DNA from: Kiloniellaceae bacterium
GTDB lineage: Bacteria; Pseudomonadota; Alphaproteobacteria; Kiloniellales; J153
DNA: 64,000 bases
Reading direction: 5' to 3'
Assembly (NCBI GenBank): GCA_021776095.1
Contig: JAJFGO010000021.1
Location: 62,001-126,000, forward strand
Part shown: piece by piece, positions 46,868 to 53,898 of the stretch
Layout: every line of letters begins with the position of its first letter
How positions within the stretch are numbered: the first letter of the stretch is position 1
Program-made: the position numbers and the translations under genes
Notes under the pieces: generated by a model
Told to the model about the DNA's origin: nothing
Seen by the model: only the letters and a program-made list of their open reading frames with translations
Databases searched by the model: none

Positions 46868-47001
46868 TTTGGATCGGTCCGAATCGAGCTACTTGGGACC
46901 GGCCAGAGCGCACCGGGCGAACAAGCGGCCGCTCGAAGCCGAAAATCTGAACGCCCGCGCAAAATATCGACGGCGGGCGGGCCCATCCGGGGGCGGGCAA
47001 T

Positions 47002-47595
47002 ATGGGTATTCTGGTTCGAATTAGCGAAAGTATCGATCGCCTCTTGGGCTGGGTCGCCCGGATCGCTGCTTGGGCCGGGGTCATTCTGATCGCGACCACT
47101 ATTTTCGATATCATCACCCGACGGTTCTTCGTTCTTGGCTCCACCAAGATTCAGGAGTTCGAGTGGCATATGCACGTTGTGCTGTTCGCCTTCCTGATCG
47201 GCTACGCCTACCTCAAAGACGCGCACGTGCGCATCGATTTGATTCGCGAACGCATGAGCGAGCGGACCCAATGGTGGATCGAACTTGCCGGATGCCTGCT
47301 GTTCCTCCTCCCGTATTGCGCATTGGTTGTTTACTTCAGCTACGATTTCGCAGTCCGCTCATTCGACAACAACGAGATTTCGGCCTCGGCGACCGGGCTG
47401 ACGCACCGTTGGATCATCAAGTCCGTTATTCCGATCGGGTTCGGCATGTTGGGCCTGGCCGGGATCGCCGTGGTCCTGCGAAAGATCGTGGAGTTGATCG
47501 GCCCGCCTGACCTGCGCGAAAAAGTGCACGAGATCGAGGAAGCGGAGGTGGAACACCTCGTCGATCCGCTGATCAAGCGGAAGGACGACGCGTGA
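47002..47595 (+). CDS. TRAP transporter small permease, DctQ family
   Basis: A 197-residue membrane protein with four helices. Typical DctQ features are WAGVILIATTIFDIITRRFF near the start, KIQEFEWHMHVVLFAFLIGYAYLKDAHVRIDLIRERM, and a C-terminal helix pair. A charged tail (HEIEEAEVEHLVDPLIKRKDDA) extends into the cytoplasm. The stop TGA overlaps the ATG of the large permease. Confidence 0.93.
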   Translation: MGILVRISESIDRLLGWVARIAAWAGVILIATTIFDIITRRFFVLGSTKIQEFEWHMHVVLFAFLIGYAYLKDAHVRIDLIRERMSERTQWWIELAGCLLFLLPYCALVVYFSYDFAVRSFDNNEISASATGLTHRWIIKSVIPIGFGMLGLAGIAVVLRKIVELIGPPDLREKVHEIEEAEVEHLVDPLIKRKDDA

Positions 47596-48962
47596 TGTTC
47601 TACATAGAGGATTATCTTCCGGCTTTCATGTTCGTAGTGTTGGGCAGCTTGTTGTTCAGCGGTTATCCGGTTGCCTTCATACTGGGCGGTGTCGGCCTGG
47701 TTTTCGGTTTCGTCGGCATGTATTTCGATGTCTTCTCGTTCATTCAGTTCTTCAATTTGGCGCCCCGCATCTGGGGTGGCATCGCCGAGAACCTAGTGCT
47801 GACGGCGATCCCCATGTTCATTTTCATGGGCACCATGTTGGAGCGCAGCGGCGTGGCGAACGAATTGCTAAACTGTCTGCAGGTCCTGCTGCGCCGGGTG
47901 CCGGGCGGACTGGCGCTTTCGGTCACGCTCATGGGTACGATCATGGCCGCCACCACGGGCATCATCGGCGCCTCGGTCGTCATGATGACCCTGCTCGCCC
48001 TGCCGGTCATGGTTGAGCGCCGTTACAATCTTCCGCTCGCCACCGGCACCATCGCGGCCTCGGGCACCCTGGGCATCCTGATCCCGCCCAGCATTATGCT
48101 CGTGATCATGGCCGATCTTCTGGCCCGTTCCGTCGGCAATCTATTCGTCGCCGCGATCATCCCCGGCTTTATCCTGGCCGGTCTGTATATGCTCTACATT
48201 TTTTCGCTGTGCGGTTTCAGACCGAAACTGGCGCCGCCCCTGCCGGGCGAGATGGGGCCGCAAACGCGGGCCGGCCTCTTCCTCATGGTCCTGCGGAGCT
48301 TCCTGCCGCCGCTGTTCCTGATCTTCATGGTCCTCGGTTCGATCCTGTTCGGCTGGGCGACGCCGACCGAGGCCGCAAGTGTCGGCGCCGCCGGGGCGAT
48401 CCTGCTGGCGGCGGTAAGCGGCAAATTGAATTGGTCAGTGATGCGCGACGTCGTCGAGCGATCCGCCCTGACCGGCGGCATGTTGTTCGGTATTTTCCTG
48501 GGCGCCACCTGCTTTTCCTACGTGTTCCGCGCCCTTGGCGGCGACGACCTGGTGATCGGAACGGTGGAAAGCCTCGGCCTCGGGTCCTGGGGCCTTTTGT
48601 TCATGCTCATGGGCCTGGTGTTCGTGCTGGGCTTCTTCTTTGATTGGATCGAGATCACGCTGATCGTCCTGCCGGTTTTCGCGCCGATTATCGAGCTTCT
48701 CGATTTCGGCGACCATGTGATGAGCCATGAGGTGGTCTATTGGTTCGCGATTCTGATCGCCGTGAACCTGCAGACCTCGTTCCTGACGCCGCCCTTCGGC
48801 TTCGCGCTGTTCTATTTGAAAGGCGTCGCGCCGCCACAGGTTCGCCTGCAGCACATCTACAAGGGAATTATCCCCTTCGTGATCCTGCAATTGGTCGGCC
48901 TGGGGCTGGTCATGGTTTTCCCCGACCTGGCGCTTTGGCTGCCCCGGATCCTACTCGATTGA
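47595..48962 (+). CDS. TRAP transporter large permease, DctM family
   Basis: A 455-residue membrane protein with 12 helices and two inverted halves. GTIMAATTGIIGASVVMMTLLALPVM is the first signature and ATGTIAASGTLGILIPPSIMLVIMADLLARSVG the second. FLGATCFSYVFRALGGDDLV and WIEITLIVLPVFAPI continue the pattern. It carries substrate across the membrane using a sodium gradient in known TRAP systems. ATG 47595 overlaps the dctQ stop; a GTG one codon upstream is equally possible. Confidence 0.95.
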   Translation: MFYIEDYLPAFMFVVLGSLLFSGYPVAFILGGVGLVFGFVGMYFDVFSFIQFFNLAPRIWGGIAENLVLTAIPMFIFMGTMLERSGVANELLNCLQVLLRRVPGGLALSVTLMGTIMAATTGIIGASVVMMTLLALPVMVERRYNLPLATGTIAASGTLGILIPPSIMLVIMADLLARSVGNLFVAAIIPGFILAGLYMLYIFSLCGFRPKLAPPLPGEMGPQTRAGLFLMVLRSFLPPLFLIFMVLGSILFGWATPTEAASVGAAGAILLAAVSGKLNWSVMRDVVERSALTGGMLFGIFLGATCFSYVFRALGGDDLVIGTVESLGLGSWGLLFMLMGLVFVLGFFFDWIEITLIVLPVFAPIIELLDFGDHVMSHEVVYWFAILIAVNLQTSFLTPPFGFALFYLKGVAPPQVRLQHIYKGIIPFVILQLVGLGLVMVFPDLALWLPRILLD

Positions 48963-49028
48963 GCGGGGGAAGCGAAGGCCGGCGGCAACGGACCTAGCCG
49001 CGCGGCCGGTACCGGCTGGGTCCCGGTA

Positions 49029-50159
49029 TTAGGCCGCGACCTGCTCCAACTTGCCCATGAGGTAGTCGATATCCTCACGGCTGAAGGTTTCGGCCGGGTC
49101 CCCGAATTGGGTCAGCATGCGCTCCAGCATCTTGCTGACGAAGCGCTCCCGATCGTTCGGTCCGCCGTCGTATTCCGTCTCTTCAGTTAAATCCACACCG
49201 GCGCGGAAGACCGGGAACCAGCGTTTCGGCAAGCCGGCCTTATTATAAAGCGATTCGAGGCCGAGGCGGCCCTGATCGTGGATCAGAAGACGGGCGTTCT
49301 GTACCGGCAGGCCGGCCAGCAGGGCCAACGAGCGCTCGAAGAAGGCAATATCACCCACGCTAATCGCCCGAAGCAGCAACGACGGCGTCAGCCGCCGCTT
49401 GCCGTGCAGCTGATTGATCAGTTTGTCCAGATCGGCCTCGGTCGAGCCGAACTGAACCAGGGTCATGGTCGCGCGCTCGCGGGCCTGAAGGATTAGGTTG
49501 CTCGCCATATCCACGGTCAATTCCTGCTTTTCCGACAGGTAGTCCTGGAGCTTGTGGGTCACCGCCTCGATAAGCTGCTCGGAAATCGCGGCCGGCAAGC
49601 CGGTGCGGCGCGACAGGGAATCATTCACACCGGCGCTTGCCTCGTACTCCGTGACCACACGGCCGAGCGCCTTTTCGGTCAGTTCAGCACCCTCGTTCGA
49701 GACCAGGCGCGCGACCGCCGTCTCGTTGCCGGTATCGATCAAGGCATCGGCGACCTCGGCCGACACCCGAGGCCGCTGCGCGACCGCAACCTGATGCACC
49801 GACGATCGCTCGCGGACGATATGCAGCAGGTCGTTGTCGGTTAGAACCTCGGAAAACTTGATCATCGGCAAGGCGACCGAATCGACGTCCTTGGCCAGGG
49901 CCATGGCCACGTCATGAGGCAGATCCGGCGACTTTTTCAGATGGGCCGAGAGCGATTCTCGTACCAGGACTTCGGTGTCCTTGAGCAGAGCGCGGAAAAT
50001 ATCCTCGGCGATTACGCGTTCACTATCGTTTAGGTCGCCTTCCGAGAACTGGCCGGCGATCTTTCCGGTGGCCTCGGCGCGGTTCTCTGCCGAGGGATTG
50101 GCCATGAGCTTCTGGACATCCGAGGCCGAGAGCCGTTGATGAACAATCTCTTCAGTCAT
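49029..50159 (-). CDS. DUF2336 domain-containing protein, copy 1
   Basis: A 376-residue soluble helical protein with HEAT-like repeats: NRAEATGKIAGQF, VLVRESLSAHLKKSPDLPHDVAMALAKDVDSVALPMIKFSEVLTDNDLL, and VAVAQRPRVSAEVADALIDTGNETAVARLVSNEGAEL. The C-terminal half has LDKLINQLHGKRRLTPSLLLRAISVGDIAFFERSLALLAGLPVQNARLLIHDQG. The family is almost confined to alphaproteobacteria, and its function is unknown. A paralogue of exactly the same length lies 199 bp upstream on the same strand, so this is a tandem duplication. It is convergent with dctM. Confidence 0.88.
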   Translation of the reverse strand: MTEEIVHQRLSASDVQKLMANPSAENRAEATGKIAGQFSEGDLNDSERVIAEDIFRALLKDTEVLVRESLSAHLKKSPDLPHDVAMALAKDVDSVALPMIKFSEVLTDNDLLHIVRERSSVHQVAVAQRPRVSAEVADALIDTGNETAVARLVSNEGAELTEKALGRVVTEYEASAGVNDSLSRRTGLPAAISEQLIEAVTHKLQDYLSEKQELTVDMASNLILQARERATMTLVQFGSTEADLDKLINQLHGKRRLTPSLLLRAISVGDIAFFERSLALLAGLPVQNARLLIHDQGRLGLESLYNKAGLPKRWFPVFRAGVDLTEETEYDGGPNDRERFVSKMLERMLTQFGDPAETFSREDIDYLMGKLEQVAA

Positions 50160-50358
50160 CGCTTACTTTTCCGCATTCCATGGGTTCAGCGACCACCTAC
50201 AAGTACGGCCGATTCGACGGTTTGCGCGCAGGGTGGCCTTGACCCCAGGATTATGATGCGGGTGAGTTAATCGAGACTTAATTCTATATATTTCAATGAA
50301 TTAGCTACGAATTTCCGCCACCTCTGCATGCTGCCACAGGTCCAGCGCAATCTTAGCG

Positions 50359-51489
50359 TCAGGCCGCGATCTGCCGCAGCTTGGTGATCAGAAATTCGAG
50401 ATCGGAGGAGCTAATTCTTTTAGCCGGATCGGGAAAACGGGTCAGGATCCGCTCCAGCATCCGTTCGACATAACGTTGCCTGTCGTTGTTGCCGCCGTCG
50501 TAGTCGGTCTCGACCGCCAAGATGATGGCGGCACGAAACGCCGGGTAAAGCGGCTTGGGCAGTTCAGCCCGAAGGTATAAGGTCTGGAGCCCAAGCATGC
50601 CTTTGTCGTGAATCAGCAACCGCACATTCTTCAGCGGCAGGCCGGCACGTATGGCCACGGCGCGCTCGAAGAAGTTGAGGTCACCAACGCACAGGGCCCG
50701 CAGCAACAGGGACGGCGTCAAACCCTCCTTACGGTGCAACTGATCGATCAAGCGATCGAGGTCGAAATCGCTGGAGCCGTAATCTAGTAGGCTCATGATC
50801 GCCCGCTCGCGTACCTGTAATACCAGATCGCTCGCGATATCCGGGGAAACCTCACGCTTCGAGACCAGATACTCCTGTAGGCGTTCCGACATAACCGCGA
50901 CCACCCGTTCGGAAATGGCCGGTGGCAGGTCGGGCCGACCGACCAACGATTCGTGAACCGCGGTACTGTTGTTATAGGTCTCCATGACCCGGTCATAGGC
51001 CGAATCGCTCAGCGTCGCGCCCTGATTGCGCACGAGCCGCGCAACGGCGTCCTCGTTGCCGGCATCGACCAGGGCGTCGGATACCTCGGAAGAGACCTGA
51101 GGCCGCTGGGCTATAGCGGATTGCTTGGCCGGGTTTTGGCTTCTGACAATGTCGATCAGGTCGTCGTCGGTCAGGACCTCGGAAACCTTGAGCAACGGTA
51201 GCGCCACCGAATCGACATCCTTGGCCAGGGAGACCGCGACATCGCGCGGCAGGTCCGAATTAGCCTTAAGGTGCGCGGACAAGGCCTGGCGCACGCGGAT
51301 CTCGACGTCTTTCGCCAGGACCCGGAAAATGTCCTCGGCAATGCGACGTTCTTCGGGGCTCAACTCTGAGGTATCGTAGTTGCGGGCGATCTTCGCCGAA
51401 GCCTCGGTGCGGACCTCCGGCGAGGGGTCCTTCAGCAGCCGCGCGACATCGTCCTCGGTCAACTGTACGTTCTGGTCGTCTTGGGTCAT
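50359..51489 (-). CDS. DUF2336 domain-containing protein, copy 2
   Basis: A 376-residue paralogue of the adjacent gene, with the same HEAT-like start (VRTEASAKIARNY, VRQALSAHLKANSDLPRDVAVSLAKDVDSVALPLLKVSEVLTDDDLI) and the same end pattern (DLEFLITKLRQIAA). ATG 51489 is chosen over ATG 51516 because it aligns with copy 1 (MTEE/MTQD) and gives the same length. A perfect 12-base palindrome AGGGTGCACCCT lies just upstream at 51521-51532. The intergenic region to copy 1 is 199 bp, so each copy may have its own promoter. Confidence 0.88.
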   Translation of the reverse strand: MTQDDQNVQLTEDDVARLLKDPSPEVRTEASAKIARNYDTSELSPEERRIAEDIFRVLAKDVEIRVRQALSAHLKANSDLPRDVAVSLAKDVDSVALPLLKVSEVLTDDDLIDIVRSQNPAKQSAIAQRPQVSSEVSDALVDAGNEDAVARLVRNQGATLSDSAYDRVMETYNNSTAVHESLVGRPDLPPAISERVVAVMSERLQEYLVSKREVSPDIASDLVLQVRERAIMSLLDYGSSDFDLDRLIDQLHRKEGLTPSLLLRALCVGDLNFFERAVAIRAGLPLKNVRLLIHDKGMLGLQTLYLRAELPKPLYPAFRAAIILAVETDYDGGNNDRQRYVERMLERILTRFPDPAKRISSSDLEFLITKLRQIAA

Positions 51490-51716
51490 TTCAGGCCAAT
51501 ACTGTCCGTCCGGCATCCCTAGGGTGCACCCTCAATTGGATCGCGACAGGCCGGTCGGACGCGCCCTAGAGGGACGAGGAATTATGGCCTGCCCACGGTT
51601 AAGCGGCATTTAACGCTTTGACAAAATGTCCGTACGGCCGCGGCGTCTATTGGCGCCGATCGCCGAGGGCGCGTGAGGGGAGAATCAGGGGCAAAAATTC
51701 GTTGCCGCCGAATCCT

Positions 51717-52475
51717 TTAGTGCTTCGAGAGCAAAGCGCGCGCAATCGCCCGCACGTGGTCCTCTACGGAGATATCCAGAAATGAGGTCACCTCGAGGTC
51801 GCGGTCCTCGTAGATATCGCGCTTCGGATACCGATCCACCCACTTCGATACGGCCGCGTCCCGATCCACCACCAGCCGAACGATTTGCGGCTTGTAAAGG
51901 CGAATCATGGCCGAAATCCAGCGGTTGACCGGCCAGGACGGCTGGGTGTGATCGATAGTGAAACAGTCCAGCAGGCTACTAACGTCCTCGGCGGTATACC
52001 AGACCTCGCCGGTCACCCAGCGGTTGACCGTGAAGAGGCGGAAAGGAAAACCCCGATTGTCCATGGAAATGGCGATCAGGTGGCTGAGTTCGTCGTCCGG
52101 GTCCTCGGGCGCCTCATAGCCGGGCACCGGGGCCGGTTTGATCCCGGGCGGCATGCCGCGGGGCCTGATAAAGGTGTGGAAGTGCCCGTGCTCGCCCTCG
52201 AACCTCTCTTCGATCGGATGCGCGTGATAGTAGTATTGCGCATGGCTTTCTCGATCGTAAACATCGCCCGGGGGATAGTGATCCCACTCGAAAAAGGTCT
52301 CATGGTTCTTGATGAGCTCGCCCACAAGATTATCGTCGGTCTTGGCGAGGAGCCGGTAGATCTCGATGATCTCATGACCGGCCTCGGCCATGGATTCGAG
52401 CTCACCCTGGCTCAACTGGTTGAGGTCGAGCGCCGGCTCGCATTTGTAATCGCGGAGGCTCGTATCAGTACGCAT
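51717..52475 (-). CDS. Uncharacterised protein, possibly DUF6969 family
   Basis: A 252-residue cytoplasmic protein with no signal peptide. Its motifs are HGHFHTFIRPRGMPPG, LSHLIAISMDNRGFPFRLFTVNRWVTGEVWYTAEDV and PVNRWISAMIRLYKPQIVRLVVDRDAAVSKW. These resemble the DUF6969 family by my recollection. Many conserved His, Tyr and Trp residues suggest an enzyme or ligand site (YYYHAHPIEERFEGEHGHFHTF), but no catalysis is known. It is on the same strand as, and 81 bp beyond, the SUMF1-type gene. Confidence 0.6.
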   Translation of the reverse strand: MRTDTSLRDYKCEPALDLNQLSQGELESMAEAGHEIIEIYRLLAKTDDNLVGELIKNHETFFEWDHYPPGDVYDRESHAQYYYHAHPIEERFEGEHGHFHTFIRPRGMPPGIKPAPVPGYEAPEDPDDELSHLIAISMDNRGFPFRLFTVNRWVTGEVWYTAEDVSSLLDCFTIDHTQPSWPVNRWISAMIRLYKPQIVRLVVDRDAAVSKWVDRYPKRDIYEDRDLEVTSFLDISVEDHVRAIARALLSKH

Positions 52476-52556
52476 GAGCGAAACTTAGCGACTTGGTGCC
52501 CTGGATGCGAGCCCGAAGGCACCACAAATTACTGTGATATAGCGATTTCATGGCGG

Positions 52557-53453
52557 CTATTCGGCGATCAGGCGAAATCCGATAAGGATGTGCTTAATCT
52601 CCGAAGGGCGGCCGTGGCGGGCCGCCGGGCGGCAAACCCCGCAACCCGAATCGTCCCAGGACCCGCCCTTGACGATGTAGCCGCCCCCGTCCCCGCGGGC
52701 CGGCGTGTTGGTCCATTCGAAGACCTGCCCGGCCGCATCCTGCAGACCAAAGGGGCTGGCCCCGCCCGGAAACCCGGCCACCGGCAGGGTATCGAAGGGC
52801 CCCTTATCGTGGCTGTTCAGGAGGTCCGGCCGCCAATCGTCACCCCAGGGGAAGCGGGCTCCAGCCGGACCGCGCGCCGCTTTCTCCCATTCCGGCTCCG
52901 CCGGCAGGCGCCAGCTTCGGCCGGTTTCCCGCGAGAGCCATTGCGCGTAGGCCAGGGCGTCGGCGTGCGAGACCAAGACCACGGGATGGTTCTCTCGGCC
53001 CCGGGGCGGCCGGCCCTCGGCCCAGGCATGCCGGCGGGTCCGCGCGAAGGGATGGATCAGGCCGTAACCGCGCCAAGTCTCGGCCTCGACATCGGGCGCG
53101 CTGTGCCCGGTAGCAGCCACGAAGGCCGCGTATTGGGCATTAGTGATCGGGGTCCGGGTGATCTCGAAACCGGCGAGCGCACGTTCCGCCCGGGCCGGCT
53201 CGTTCTCGTACCACTTCCACTCCCGGGTGCGGCCATGGCCATAGGCCGCTTCATCGAGCCGGTAGGCGGCCTCGCGCTCGGCCCGGTCCGACCCGGCCAC
53301 GAAAGGTCCGGCAGGCACCGCGACCAAGTCCGGCATGGGTGGCTTCGGGGCGCCGCTTGCATCGAAAGACGGAAGCCCTGCGACCATGGCCAAGGACAAA
53401 AGTAGGGCGCCCCAGGTTCCGCGATTCCGGCCGAGCAACAGGGTGGCGGACAT
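52557..53453 (-). CDS. Formylglycine-generating-enzyme-like (SUMF1) protein
   Basis: A 298-residue exported protein. The hydrophobic N-terminus GALLLSLAMVAGLPSFDASGA looks like a signal peptide. The FGE-sulfatase fold is visible as VAVPAGPFVAGSDRAEREA, FEITRTPITNAQYAAFVAATGH, PVVLVSHADALAYAQWLSRETGRSWRLPAEPEWEKAARGP, FPWGDDW, GLQDAAGQVFEWT and VKGGSWDDSGCGVCRPAARH. The pair of cysteines in CGVCRPAAR sits where FGE places its catalytic pair. ATG 53453 overlaps the Usp stop (TAATG), so the two are coupled. A sulfatase substrate is not visible. Confidence 0.82.
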   Translation of the reverse strand: MSATLLLGRNRGTWGALLLSLAMVAGLPSFDASGAPKPPMPDLVAVPAGPFVAGSDRAEREAAYRLDEAAYGHGRTREWKWYENEPARAERALAGFEITRTPITNAQYAAFVAATGHSAPDVEAETWRGYGLIHPFARTRRHAWAEGRPPRGRENHPVVLVSHADALAYAQWLSRETGRSWRLPAEPEWEKAARGPAGARFPWGDDWRPDLLNSHDKGPFDTLPVAGFPGGASPFGLQDAAGQVFEWTNTPARGDGGGYIVKGGSWDDSGCGVCRPAARHGRPSEIKHILIGFRLIAE

Positions 53454-53881
53454 TAGTCTCGTACGACGAGGACCGAGCAATTGGCGTGCTTGACCACATG
53501 GGAGGCGTTCGGGCCCAGCAGATAATCTTTCAATTCCGGGCGATGCGAGGCCATGACGATCAAATCCGCGCCCACCTTCTCGGCATAATCGATGATCTCA
53601 CGGTAAATAGTGCCGTGCGCCACGATTTTTTGAACCGCGATGTCCTGCGGGACGTGCGACTTCAAATACGCGCCGAGCTTGTCGTCGGTTTCTTTTATGA
53701 CCTTTTGCTCGAAGTCTTCGGGGAAATAGGACGATACCATGCCAACGCCAAAGTCAGGCACCACGGAAATAATATGGAGCTTGGCGCCCGAGAGGCGCGT
53801 CTGCGCCAACGCCACATCCAACGCCTTCTGCTGGGTCTCTGGCGCGTTCAGGTCGACGGCCAACGCAATTTCCTTGAACAT
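53453..53881 (-). CDS. Universal stress protein (UspA family), TRAP-linked
   Basis: A 142-residue Usp, MFKEIALAVDLNAPETQQKALDVAL, ending with IVMASHRPELKDYLLGPNASHVVKHANCSVLVVRD, the ATP-type loop. It lies 17 bp after the fused TRAP permease and overlaps the SUMF1-type gene by one base. In Halomonas the Usp TeaD lies beside the TeaABC TRAP transporter and modulates it, so a similar role is inferred. ATG 53881 has AGAGG upstream. A close paralogue is at 44659. Confidence 0.92.
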   Translation of the reverse strand: MFKEIALAVDLNAPETQQKALDVALAQTRLSGAKLHIISVVPDFGVGMVSSYFPEDFEQKVIKETDDKLGAYLKSHVPQDIAVQKIVAHGTIYREIIDYAEKVGADLIVMASHRPELKDYLLGPNASHVVKHANCSVLVVRD

Positions 53882-53898
53882 GGCTACCTCTTATCCTT

